Origin: Chitinophaga jiangningensis
Lineage (GTDB): Bacteria; Bacteroidota; Bacteroidia; Chitinophagales; Chitinophagaceae
Assembly (NCBI RefSeq): GCF_900142605.1
Contig: NZ_FRBL01000005.1
Span: 1-64,000 of the forward strand
Reading direction: 5' to 3'
Length of the DNA: 64,000 bases
Shown here: positions 18,292-26,606 of the stretch, piece by piece
Layout of the letters: the number at the start of each line of letters is the position of its first letter
How positions within the stretch are numbered: position 1 is the first letter of the stretch
Notes under the pieces: generated by a model
The model's input: only the letters and a program-made list of their open reading frames with translations
Told to the model about the DNA's origin: nothing
Databases searched by the model: none
Made by a program: the position numbers and the translations under genes

Positions 18292-19068
18292 TTATTCGCC
18301 TTTGAAATTCGGTCGTCTTTTCTCAATAAAGGCGCTGGCGCCTTCTTGCAGGTCTTTTGTGGCGAAACAGGCGGCAAATTCTTTCACTTCGGTATCAAAT
18401 CCGTCCTGATCTTTATCCAGTGCGGCATTGGCGCATTTTACCACCCTGGCGATGGCCAGCGGCGCTTTGGTGTGAATTTTTTCCAGCAGGCCTTTGGCTT
18501 TGGGCAGCAGCTCTGCCAGCGGGGTTACATGGTTTACCAGGCCCCATTTCAGGGCTTCTGCGGCATCGATCATATCGCCGGTCATCATGAGTTCAATGGC
18601 CTTTCCTTTGCCGATCAGCTGTGTGAGGCGTTGGGTGCCGCCATAACCCGGGATCAGGCCCAGGTTCACTTCCGGCTGACCAAAGCGGGCATTGTCGCTC
18701 GCAATACGAAAATGGCAGGCCATAGCCAGCTCGCATCCGCCACCTAGGGCAAAGCCATTTACCGCAGCTATAATGGGCTTGGGGCTATTTTCTATCCTAT
18801 GGAAGATGACATGGCCTTTTTTTGCCAGTTCCTCGCCCTCTTTAGGGGATAATTTGAGAAATTCAGATATATCGGCACCGGCCACAAAGGCTTTTTCACC
18901 TGCACCGGTAATGATTGCACTTTTGATGGCGGCATTGCTATAAACCTCGTCTATAGCCAGTGCCAGCTCAGCCATCACCGTCTGGTTCAGTGCATTCATT
19001 TTATCCGGGCGGTTGATGGTGATAATGAGTGAACTATTCTCCAGTTGTGTGCTAATTGTCTGATACAT
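18292..19068 (-). CDS. Enoyl-CoA hydratase/isomerase family protein
   Basis: A 258-residue crotonase-fold enzyme. The oxyanion-hole segments are FVAGADISEF and GFALGGGCELAMAC; the two acidic residues typical of true hydratases are present (about Glu113 in GCELAM and Glu133 in QPEVNLGLIPGYGGTQRL). It probably adds water to trans-2-enoyl-CoA in fatty-acid degradation. The ATG at 19068 is chosen because it begins the family-typical MYQTISTQ; an upstream start adds 8 residues without similarity. It lies upstream of fumC and could be cotranscribed. Confidence 0.88.
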   Translation of the reverse strand: MYQTISTQLENSSLIITINRPDKMNALNQTVMAELALAIDEVYSNAAIKSAIITGAGEKAFVAGADISEFLKLSPKEGEELAKKGHVIFHRIENSPKPIIAAVNGFALGGGCELAMACHFRIASDNARFGQPEVNLGLIPGYGGTQRLTQLIGKGKAIELMMTGDMIDAAEALKWGLVNHVTPLAELLPKAKGLLEKIHTKAPLAIARVVKCANAALDKDQDGFDTEVKEFAACFATKDLQEGASAFIEKRRPNFKGE

Positions 19069-19162
19069 GAACCGTAGTTTTAGTGTATCCAATATTAAGC
19101 AATTTGTTTTGATCCTCCCGCGCCTGATGACAAAGAAGGCAATAACAGCATTATATCGTTAA

Positions 19163-19243
19163 AGCACAAAAGCCCCATCGCCTTCGGCGATGGGGCTTTT
19201 GTGCTTATAATAAGGCAGCCGCCGGCTGCCTTATTATAAGCAC
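19163..19243. terminator. Two overlapping perfect palindromes, probable double terminator
   Basis: Palindrome A covers 19163-19205 (20-base arms, TTC loop giving a UUCG tetraloop). Palindrome B covers 19201-19243 (20-base arms, GCC loop). They share GTGCT at 19201-19205, so the two stems compete for these bases. They lie just past the stop of the outer-membrane protein gene on the minus strand, which fits termination. Confidence 0.75.
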
Positions 19244-19245
19244 AT

Positions 19246-20085
19246 TTAGTACTCTATTTCCATCTTGGCGTTACCGCTTTTGAAGCGCACATAGTTACTT
19301 TTTTTATGTGCTTTTTTATAGAGATGGGTATTGAAGCTATAGCTCAGGGTCACGAAAAGCAGCTTGGCATCGAGGTGTTCGTAAGGCTTAACACTCACGC
19401 CTGTCAGCTTGTCTTTCACCTGGAAATCCTGGTTGAAGAAATTCTGAGGGTAGTACTGTACTTTCAGACCAAATCCGGGTGCAAAGCGCATCCCCGCAAA
19501 TACGGACGGCATCAGCAGGGGGGTACGATCGCTGAACCATTCATTGAATTTATCCACTTTATCCCCGTTTTCGAAGCGTTTTTCCTTGTAGTTGAAGGCC
19601 AGGTCGCACTCAGCGCCGGCAAAGAAAAACCAGGTACCACGGTGTACGTCTCCTACTTTAAAGCCCAGGGGTATACCGAGGGTGTATACACGCTGTTTCA
19701 GTTTAAGATCATCTGTAGGTTTGGTGATGATACCTATATTTTTGATGTTAAGACCGGAGAAGATACCGAAGTTCCGGCCAAAATCCTTATTCACATTGGT
19801 TCCTACGTTAAAGAAGAAGGTAAAACGGGGCACCATGGGTACGTGGTCGCCATTGTCTTTCACCTGGGCAAACGACAGCAGCGCGCCTTCGCCGCCGTTA
19901 GTTCTGTAAATACCTTTACGGGATTTAGGGTATTTGCCGAAGATAATACTGAAAATCGCCTCTTTTTTGGTTGCCGTAGAGTCGACAGTGGTAGATGTGG
20001 AAGTAGAGTCAGACTCCTGGGCAATAGCCGGCCCCATGGCTGCAATCAGCAGCAAAACTAAGACAGTAATAGATTTTAAGCTCAT
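19246..20085 (-). CDS. Putative outer-membrane beta-barrel protein
   Basis: A 279-residue protein of unknown function. It has a signal peptide (about 1-22, ending AIAQ), a Ser/Thr-rich linker (about 24-40), and then alternating hydrophobic strands such as RFTFFFNVGTNVN, FGIFSGLNIKNIG, VYTLGIPLGFKVG and WFFFAGAECDLAFNY, typical of porin-like barrels in Bacteroidota. It ends in hydrophobic strands without a clear terminal phenylalanine. It stands alone, with strong hairpins just downstream. No specific family was recognised. Confidence 0.65.
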   Translation of the reverse strand: MSLKSITVLVLLLIAAMGPAIAQESDSTSTSTTVDSTATKKEAIFSIIFGKYPKSRKGIYRTNGGEGALLSFAQVKDNGDHVPMVPRFTFFFNVGTNVNKDFGRNFGIFSGLNIKNIGIITKPTDDLKLKQRVYTLGIPLGFKVGDVHRGTWFFFAGAECDLAFNYKEKRFENGDKVDKFNEWFSDRTPLLMPSVFAGMRFAPGFGLKVQYYPQNFFNQDFQVKDKLTGVSVKPYEHLDAKLLFVTLSYSFNTHLYKKAHKKSNYVRFKSGNAKMEIEY

Positions 20086-20175
20086 AAAATGGCGGTTGTT
20101 ATATTAGGTAATTGGATGAAATCTACCCAAAAGACGACCCACCTTTCAAAAAGTTACGGCTACAAGATAAAAATA

Positions 20176-20595
20176 TTAGAAATTTCTGTGAGATGCTACC
20201 CATTCGCCAATATAAGCTGCAATGTCCTGGGTACTGGTACCGGGTGGAAAGAGTGCACCAACGCCCATTTCCTGGAGTTCTTTCATATCAGTTTCGGGAA
20301 TGATGCCGCCGCCTGTTAGCAGTACATCGTTCATATTATTTTCTTTCATCAAGGCTACCAGCCGTGGAAAAACGGTCATATGCGCCCCTGAGAGGATGCT
20401 TACACCAATGGCATCCACATCTTCCTGTAAGGCTGCATTTACCACCATTTCAGGGGTCTGGCGAAGGCCAGTGTAAATTACTTCCATACCGGCGTCTCTG
20501 AGTGCCGCTGCAATAACTTTCGCGCCCCTGTCATGGCCATCAAGGCCCACTTTAGCTACCAATACCCGCACGGGACGATTCAAAGGGTTGACCAT
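20176..20595 (-). CDS. Cobalamin-binding subunit of a methylmalonyl-CoA mutase-type enzyme
   Basis: A 139-residue protein that is just a B12-binding domain. The signature DxHxxG is at about 19-24 (GLDGHDRGAKV), with the following SILSGAHMT and TGGGIIP segments that hold the nucleotide tail of the cofactor. Such free domains pair with a separate catalytic subunit in methylmalonyl-CoA or related acyl-CoA mutases. No catalytic subunit or MeaB chaperone is in the window. The gene is divergent from glnS with an 80-base gap. Confidence 0.88.
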   Translation of the reverse strand: MVNPLNRPVRVLVAKVGLDGHDRGAKVIAAALRDAGMEVIYTGLRQTPEMVVNAALQEDVDAIGVSILSGAHMTVFPRLVALMKENNMNDVLLTGGGIIPETDMKELQEMGVGALFPPGTSTQDIAAYIGEWVASHRNF

Positions 20596-20675
20596 ACCTA
20601 TTATCGATTAAGTTCCTAAAGGTAAGGAAAACCTTCCCACTATTCCTTACATTTGCAGACACATTTATATACTTT

Positions 20676-22349
20676 ATGAGCGAAGAAAGGTCACTCAATT
20701 TCATAGAACAAATCGTAGAAGAAGATCTGGCCAACGGATCAACAGGAGGACGCGTACTCACACGTTTCCCGCCAGAACCGAACGGCTACCTGCATATAGG
20801 TCATGCCAAGTCAATCGTATTGAACTTCGGCCTGGCACAAAAATACAATGGTGCTACCAACCTCCGTTTCGATGACACCAACCCGGTAACAGAAGATACC
20901 GAGTACGTGGATTCCATTCGTGAAGACATCAAATGGCTGGGCTTTACCTGGCAACAGGAACTCTATGCCTCTGATTACTTCGAGCAACTGTACCAATTTG
21001 CCGTAACGCTGATCAAAAAAGGCCTCGCCTACGTAGAAGACGCTACCGCAGAGGAAATTGCTGCCATGAAAGGTACGCCTACCACTCCTGGCGTGAACAG
21101 CCCTGCCAGAAGCCGTTCCGTGGAAGAAAACCTCGACCTGTTCGAACGCATGCGCAAAGGTGAATTCAAAGATGGCGAAAAAACCCTCCGTGCTAAAATA
21201 GATATGGCTTCGCCTAATATGCACATGCGCGACCCGCTGATGTACCGTATCAAACACGCACATCACCACCGTACCGGCGATAAATGGTGCATTTATCCTA
21301 TGTACGATTTCGCACACGGCCAGAGCGACAGCATCGAGCAAATCACCCATTCCATCTGTACGCTGGAGTTCATCCCTCACCGTGCACTGTACGACTGGTT
21401 CATCCAGGAACTGAATATCTATCCTAGTCACCAGTACGAATTTTCGCGCCTGAACCTGAACTATACGGTTATGAGCAAACGTAAGCTCAAACAACTGGTG
21501 GAAGAACATCACGTAGCCGGCTGGGACGATCCCCGTATGCCTACTATCAGTGGCCTGCGCCGCCGTGGGTATACCGCTGCAAGCATCCGCAACTTCTGCG
21601 AGCGCGTAGGGGTACAAAAACGCGATAATGTTATCGAATACAGCCTCCTGGAATTCTGTATCCGCGAGGAACTGAATAAAACCGCCAACCGCGCCATGGC
21701 CGTGCTGGACCCGGTAAAACTGGTGATCACCAACTATCCGGAAGGACAGGTGGAAGAACTGGAAGCTGAAAATAATCCGGAAGATCCAAACAGCGGCAGC
21801 CGTAAACTGCCTTTCAGCAATACGCTTTATATTGAGCGGGAAGACTTCATGGAGAACCCTCCTAAGAAATACTTCCGCCTCGGCCCGGGTATGATGGTGC
21901 GCCTGAAAAATGCCTATATCATTAAGGGAGAAAGTGTGGATAAAGATGCAGATGGGAACATTACTACCATTTATGCCACCTACCTGCCTGAAAGTAAGAG
22001 TGGTGGCGATGCTTCCGGCCTTACAGTAAAAGGTACCATTCACTGGGTGAGCGCTGCACACGCAGCAGCGGCTGAAGTACGGTTATACGACCGCCTCTTT
22101 ACTGTTGAAAACCCAGGCATGGAAGAAGGCGACTTCAAATCCTTTATCAACAAGGATTCCCTGCAGGTAATCAACACCGCTTATGTAGAGCCGGGCTTAT
22201 TGCAGGCAAAACCAGGTGACCGGTTCCAGTTTATGCGTAAGGGTTATTTCAGTGTAGATCCGGATTCTACCAGCGAAAAACTGGTGTTTAACAGAACCGT
22301 TACCCTGAAAGATGCGTGGGCAAAGGAATCCGCTAAAGCAGCGAAATAA
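20676..22349 (+). CDS. glnS: Glutaminyl-tRNA synthetase
   Basis: A 557-residue class I synthetase that charges tRNA-Gln. The HIGH motif is PPEPNGYLHIGHAKS (about 32-46), the KMSKS loop is VMSKRKL (about 265-271), and two C-terminal anticodon-binding beta-barrels follow. Full family length. A -7-like box TACATTTG lies at 20648-20655, 20 bases before the start. It ends in a strong shared terminator with the convergent gltX. The presence of GlnRS suggests tRNA-Gln is charged directly rather than by transamidation. Confidence 0.96.
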   Translation: MSEERSLNFIEQIVEEDLANGSTGGRVLTRFPPEPNGYLHIGHAKSIVLNFGLAQKYNGATNLRFDDTNPVTEDTEYVDSIREDIKWLGFTWQQELYASDYFEQLYQFAVTLIKKGLAYVEDATAEEIAAMKGTPTTPGVNSPARSRSVEENLDLFERMRKGEFKDGEKTLRAKIDMASPNMHMRDPLMYRIKHAHHHRTGDKWCIYPMYDFAHGQSDSIEQITHSICTLEFIPHRALYDWFIQELNIYPSHQYEFSRLNLNYTVMSKRKLKQLVEEHHVAGWDDPRMPTISGLRRRGYTAASIRNFCERVGVQKRDNVIEYSLLEFCIREELNKTANRAMAVLDPVKLVITNYPEGQVEELEAENNPEDPNSGSRKLPFSNTLYIEREDFMENPPKKYFRLGPGMMVRLKNAYIIKGESVDKDADGNITTIYATYLPESKSGGDASGLTVKGTIHWVSAAHAAAAEVRLYDRLFTVENPGMEEGDFKSFINKDSLQVINTAYVEPGLLQAKPGDRFQFMRKGYFSVDPDSTSEKLVFNRTVTLKDAWAKESAKAAK

Positions 22350-22358
22350 ATACCTTCT

Positions 22359-22412
22359 TTATAAAACAAAAAAAGTCCCTGCCACATGGCAGGGACTTTT
22401 TTTGTTTTATAA
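22359..22412. terminator. Bidirectional terminator between glnS and gltX
   Basis: Twenty-five-base perfect arms with core AGTCCCTGCC/GGCAGGGACT and a 4-base loop, flanked by A-runs and T-runs. It serves both convergent synthetase genes. Confidence 0.92.
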
Positions 22413-22420
22413 CAATATGA

Positions 22421-23980
22421 TTACGCTTTACTGGCAGCTTCCGCGGCTTTTTTGTACACATCCACGCCAATGGCTATACGTTTCTGGGTTTCCGTTACGC
22501 CGAGGGTAGCAGCGATATCGAATACCGGAGGGCCGAACTTACCACCGGTGAGCATGATACGGAAAGGCAGTTGCAATTCGCCCACCTTGATACCCATTTC
22601 AGCAGCGAGCTCTTTAAAGCTGGCTTCGAGATCAGTGGCAGCAGGCTGTTTGGGCAGCTTATCCAGCTTAGGCAGCCATGTAGTAAAGAATTTTTCCTTG
22701 TCTGCATTCCACTTAGGTACTACAGCAGCTGCATCGTGCGCAGTAGGGCGCTCGAAAAAGAAGAAGCTGTGTTCCCAGAATTCTGACAGCACATAGAGGC
22801 GTTCTTTTACGAGGCCTGCTACAGTGGCGATAAAGCCCAGGTCCGCGTGTACATCTTTCTCTGCCAGCATAGGCTGAAGGAGGGTAGCGAGACTTTGATT
22901 GTCTTTATGATGAATATACTGGTGGTTAAACCATTTCGCTTTTTCAAAATCGAATTTGGCGCCGGCCTTGTGTACGCGGTCCATGGAGAATTTAGCAATC
23001 AGTTCTTCCATAGTGAAGATTTCCTGTTCGGTACCATCGTTCCAGCCGAGCATTACCAGCATGTTGATAAATGCTTCCGGCAGGAAACCCAGTTCACGGA
23101 AGCCTTTGGTGAGCTCGCCGGACTTAGGATCTTTCCAGTTCATGGCATATACCGGGAAGCCGAGGCGATCTCCGTCACGCTTGCTAAGCTTACCGTTACC
23201 GTCCGGTTTCAGGATCAGTGGTAAGTGTGCCCATTCAGGCATTTCGGATTCCCATCCCAGGTATTTCCAGAGGAGGATATGAACAGGGGCAGAAGGCAGC
23301 CATTCTTCTCCGCGGAAGGCATGGGTGATTTTCATGAGGTAGTCATCCACTACTACTGCGAGGTGATAGGTAGGCATACCGTCTGCTTTCAGCAGTACTT
23401 TATCGTCCACCAGGCCGGTATGGAAACTCACTTCTCCTCTGATCATGTCAGTGAAGCTGAGGGTTTCATTTTCCGGCATTTTGATGCGGATTACATGCGG
23501 TGTTTGCTGGTCCAGCAGTGCTTTCAGTTCAGTTTCCGTCATATTGAGGGAGTTCCTCATTTTCACACGGGTTCTGTGATCGTACTGTGGGGAAGGGTTT
23601 TCCGGAGATTTATACTTCTCACGGAAAGACTCCAGTTCTTCCGGGGTATCAAATGCGTAGTAGGCATGACCGGAGGCCACCAGTTTTTCAGCATACTGGC
23701 GGTATAAGGCTTTACGTTCGCTCTGGCGGTAAGGCTCGTACGGGCCGCCTTTTTCAGGGCTTTCGTCCGGCTCAAGGCCACACCAGCGGAGGCATTCATT
23801 GATGTATTCCTCCGCACCAGGTACGTAGCGGGTCTGGTCTGTATCTTCGATACGCAGCACAAATTCTCCCTTGTGATGCTTTGCAAATAAGTAGTTGAAC
23901 AATACGGTGCGCACACCGCCGAGGTGTAAGCCACCAGTGGGACTGGGCGCAAAACGCACTCTTACTTTCCTGTTATTCAT
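22421..23980 (-). CDS. gltX: Glutamyl-tRNA synthetase
   Basis: A 519-residue class I synthetase. HIGH-type motif is FAPSPTGGLHLGG (about 10-22), the KMSKS loop is KLSKRDG (about 263-269), and a helical anticodon-binding region forms the C-terminal third. The ATG at 23980 is preferred; an in-frame TTG three codons upstream falls inside a -7 promoter box. It is convergent with glnS. Confidence 0.95.
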   Translation of the reverse strand: MNNRKVRVRFAPSPTGGLHLGGVRTVLFNYLFAKHHKGEFVLRIEDTDQTRYVPGAEEYINECLRWCGLEPDESPEKGGPYEPYRQSERKALYRQYAEKLVASGHAYYAFDTPEELESFREKYKSPENPSPQYDHRTRVKMRNSLNMTETELKALLDQQTPHVIRIKMPENETLSFTDMIRGEVSFHTGLVDDKVLLKADGMPTYHLAVVVDDYLMKITHAFRGEEWLPSAPVHILLWKYLGWESEMPEWAHLPLILKPDGNGKLSKRDGDRLGFPVYAMNWKDPKSGELTKGFRELGFLPEAFINMLVMLGWNDGTEQEIFTMEELIAKFSMDRVHKAGAKFDFEKAKWFNHQYIHHKDNQSLATLLQPMLAEKDVHADLGFIATVAGLVKERLYVLSEFWEHSFFFFERPTAHDAAAVVPKWNADKEKFFTTWLPKLDKLPKQPAATDLEASFKELAAEMGIKVGELQLPFRIMLTGGKFGPPVFDIAATLGVTETQKRIAIGVDVYKKAAEAASKA

Positions 23981-23986
23981 AATCGA

Positions 23987-23994
23987 CAAAGTTA
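23987..23994 (-). promoter_or_regulatory. -7 box TAACTTTG directly before gltX
   Basis: On the minus strand TAACTTTG lies 6 bases before the gltX ATG. It fits TAnnTTTG. No good -33 box was seen. If used, the message would be leaderless or nearly so, as at the cysteine desulfurase gene. Confidence 0.4.
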
Positions 23995-24114
23995 AGGGTT
24001 TAGGATATGGCTTCCAGCATTAATCCGGCGGGGATTAAAATTTTTTAATCAGGTGAACCGGAATAGTACATTAAGTATATTGCATTGGGTAGCACGTTAA
24101 AAGCTGCCGGATTC

Positions 24115-24735
24115 ATGTTCTATCTGACTAAAACACCCGCTATACTAAAAGCTGTGTACAGCAGTTGTATCTGGAATATGCCTGCCAGCACCAATGCGAT
24201 CTATCTTACTTTTGATGATGGTCCACATCCTGAAGCAACGCCTTTTGTGCTCGACCAGCTCAAAAAATATGATGCAAAGGCTACCTTCTTCTGCATTGGC
24301 AAGAACGTCATTGAGCAACCTGCTATTTATCAGCGCATCCTCGAAGAAGGCCATTCCGTGGGCAACCACACACACAACCACCTCAACGGCTGGAAAACCG
24401 GTACTGATAAATATATTGAAAATGTGCTGCTTGCACAGGAATATATTCAGAGTACTTTATTTCGACCGCCCTATGGAAGGATAACACCGTTCCAGATCAG
24501 GATGTTGAAAAGGCAGATCCCTGGCGCTAAAGTAATCATGTGGGATATTCTGAGCGGCGATTTCGACCTGGACATCAACGGGGAAGCCTGTGTACAGAAT
24601 GTAGTATTTAAGCTGAAGCCCGGCTCAATAGTGGTGTTTCACGACAGCACCAAGGCCTGGGACCGTATGAGTTATGCGTTGCCAAGGGTCCTTGAATTCT
24701 GTAAGAAACAAAAGTACGAGCTGCGTGCTCTGTAA
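24115..24735 (+). CDS. Polysaccharide deacetylase family protein
   Basis: A 206-residue NodB-domain enzyme. It has the metal and catalytic motifs TFDDGPHPE (about 32-40), GNHTHNH, FRPPYG and the late histidine in VVFHDS. Members remove N-acetyl groups from chitin oligomers, peptidoglycan or other glycans. No clear signal peptide is visible from the ATG at 24115; the frame is open from a TTG at 24085, but this adds no signal either. It is flanked by gltX (divergent) and a convergent lipoprotein gene. Confidence 0.88.
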   Translation: MFYLTKTPAILKAVYSSCIWNMPASTNAIYLTFDDGPHPEATPFVLDQLKKYDAKATFFCIGKNVIEQPAIYQRILEEGHSVGNHTHNHLNGWKTGTDKYIENVLLAQEYIQSTLFRPPYGRITPFQIRMLKRQIPGAKVIMWDILSGDFDLDINGEACVQNVVFKLKPGSIVVFHDSTKAWDRMSYALPRVLEFCKKQKYELRAL

Positions 24736-24741
24736 AATAAC

Positions 24742-24774
24742 AGAAGGCGCGCTGTTACTGCAGCTGCGCCTTCT
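24742..24774. terminator. Hairpin after the deacetylase gene
   Basis: AGAAGGCGC pairs with GCGCCTTCT, extended inward by GCTG/CAGC with one bulged base. It lies between convergent genes; the T-run is weak. Confidence 0.6.
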
Positions 24775-24797
24775 CCCTAAATTTATATATACACTGA

Positions 24798-25709
24798 TTA
24801 CAGTGTAATCTCTTTCATTTTATCGCCTACTGTTACAGTAGCTTTATTATCACAATCACCGGCGCCATAGTCAATGGTACCTGCCACCATTTCTGTTACC
24901 AGTTTCAGCTGACCGGACCTGATCCACTGGCAATTCCAGGATGTATGCAGCTTAACCGGGGTGGAGATGGAAATGCTTACGTTAGTACCGTTGGTATGCT
25001 TATAAACAAGTGTGCCGGTACCTTCTGTATCGTATTCATCGTCGCCAGGATTCGCTATAGTACTACCACCATTAGTTTGTTTAACTGTTTTCGTATGGTT
25101 ATAAACGGCGATAATGCTATCATTCAGCTTCACAGTACCGTCTGTAATTTTTTGTGTAAAGGAGATGCCACCGTTAGGTTCTTTATTATAGCCCGTAACG
25201 GTATAAAGGATATTACCGGAAACAGGCTTACCATTGATGGTGAAGTTTTGCAGTGTTACTTTGACGGTAGTACCCGGGGTAGTAAGATATCCGCTGAAAA
25301 CCGCGATAATTTTGCCTCCGCGAACACGATTGTTTAAGCTGTTAGAGCAGGAAGTGCCAAAATCAATATTTACGGTAATAGGCCAGGTTAATCCTCCTTC
25401 GATATATGCAGAAGGGCAGGAAGGCGACGGCGTAGTTAATAATGCAGGATTGCCTTCAGAGCGTCGTGCCGAAGGGTCCGGAATCTGTTGTGCTGCACCT
25501 GCTGACACGGCATCAAAAATATCGCTGTAATAGAGGTCCACCTCTGCCTGATAGGCCGCTCCGGCCATCACTTGCTTATCGCTCTGTTCAGCTACCACCG
25601 GATCGGTATTTTTGGCAGCATCTTTTTTACAGGCAAAGAAGAGCGCTGTAATGGCAATTCCTGTGAATGTCCATGCCAGCACACGGTTTGTGCAGAAATA
25701 GCTTTTCAT
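24798..25709 (-). CDS. Putative lipoprotein of unknown function
   Basis: A 303-residue protein with an N-terminal hydrophobic segment and a lipobox-like ALFFACKKD (about Cys27), so probably an outer-membrane lipoprotein. The rest is rich in Thr, Gly and Asn and in short beta strands (VKVTLQNFTINGKPVSGNI, GTLVYKHTNGTNVSISI), suggesting an all-beta domain. Cysteines near 98 and 120 and again near 255 and 285 could form disulfides. No known domain was recognised. It is divergent from tatD. Confidence 0.65.
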   Translation of the reverse strand: MKSYFCTNRVLAWTFTGIAITALFFACKKDAAKNTDPVVAEQSDKQVMAGAAYQAEVDLYYSDIFDAVSAGAAQQIPDPSARRSEGNPALLTTPSPSCPSAYIEGGLTWPITVNIDFGTSCSNSLNNRVRGGKIIAVFSGYLTTPGTTVKVTLQNFTINGKPVSGNILYTVTGYNKEPNGGISFTQKITDGTVKLNDSIIAVYNHTKTVKQTNGGSTIANPGDDEYDTEGTGTLVYKHTNGTNVSISISTPVKLHTSWNCQWIRSGQLKLVTEMVAGTIDYGAGDCDNKATVTVGDKMKEITL

Positions 25710-25720
25710 AGTTATAGATT

Positions 25721-25753
25721 TTTAGCAATTAGGTTTTTCTGGCTGTAACTTTG
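25721..25753 (+). promoter_or_regulatory. Probable promoter of tatD
   Basis: TTTA at 25721-25724 and TAACTTTG at 25746-25753, with 21 bases between them, resemble the Bacteroidota -33/-7 boxes. The -7 box is a full match, the -33 box is 3 of 4. The ATG of tatD is 38 bases downstream. Confidence 0.45.
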
Positions 25754-25791
25754 TACACCTAAAGATAGGATTTTATATTAAAATAAATATT

Positions 25792-26562
25792 ATGTTTTGG
25801 ATCGACACCCATGCGCACCTGTATGCTGAGGAATTTGCCGCTGACAGGCAGGAGATGATTGGTCGCGCCCTGACCCATGGGGTGAACAAGCTGTTTTTAC
25901 CGAATATCGACGAGGATTCCATAGCAGGCATGCTGGAGCTGGAAAAGGCTTATCCGGAGCATTGTTTTCCCATGATAGGTATCCATCCCTGTTATGTAAA
26001 GGAGGATGTGGTACCGCAGCTGGAGCTGATAAAGGCCTGGCTGCAACAGCGCCCTTTTAAGGCCATTGGCGAGATCGGGCTGGATTTTTACTGGGACAAG
26101 ACCTATCTCACCCAGCAGTACCAGGTGTTCCAGGAGCAGCTGTTGCTGGCCCGGGAGCATAAATTGCCCGTGGCTATCCATAGCCGCGAATCGACCCGGG
26201 AGTGTATAGACGAGGTAAAAGCCTTGCAAAACGGGGATCTGACGGGCGTATTTCACTGTTTCAGCGGTACCCTGGAGGAGGCTAAAGAGATTATTGACCT
26301 GGGGTTTTACCTGGGGATAGGCGGTGTAGTGACTTTTAAGAAAGCAGGATTGGACAAAATCGTGGAGCAGCTTGACTTACAGCATATTGTTCTGGAAACA
26401 GATGCCCCATATCTGGCGCCGGTGCCATACAGGGGCAAACGTAATGAGAGCAGCTACATTCCGCTGGTCGGAGAAAAGGTGGCAGATGTAAAAAATCTAA
26501 AAATAGAAGATGTAGCCGCCATTACCAGCAGCAATGCGCTTAAATTATTCAAAATGCTCTAA
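25792..26562 (+). CDS. tatD: TatD family metal-dependent hydrolase/DNase
   Basis: A 256-residue TIM-barrel amidohydrolase. Metal ligands are visible as DTHAHL (about 5-10), GEIGLDFYW (Glu), HSRE (His), HCFSG (His) and ETDAPYLAPVPYRG (Asp). TatD proteins are metal-dependent 3'-5' nucleases linked to DNA repair or RNA turnover; some paralogues have other substrates. The family length and motif set are complete. The asparaginase gene follows within 45 bases. Confidence 0.88.
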   Translation: MFWIDTHAHLYAEEFAADRQEMIGRALTHGVNKLFLPNIDEDSIAGMLELEKAYPEHCFPMIGIHPCYVKEDVVPQLELIKAWLQQRPFKAIGEIGLDFYWDKTYLTQQYQVFQEQLLLAREHKLPVAIHSRESTRECIDEVKALQNGDLTGVFHCFSGTLEEAKEIIDLGFYLGIGGVVTFKKAGLDKIVEQLDLQHIVLETDAPYLAPVPYRGKRNESSYIPLVGEKVADVKNLKIEDVAAITSSNALKLFKML

Positions 26563-26606
26563 CCATTTTAAGGATAACTTTGCATGCAACTGGCAGACTA
26601 CGCACA

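Noticed and set aside
18252..18377. Extended N-terminus of fumarase
   Set aside because: The 42 extra residues are not fumarase-like and overlap the end of the enoyl-CoA hydratase gene. The ATG at 18251 gives the normal start.
20811..22061. Long open frame of 416 codons antisense to glnS
   Set aside because: It mirrors the glnS coding region, which has all synthetase motifs. The antisense product shows no domain signs.
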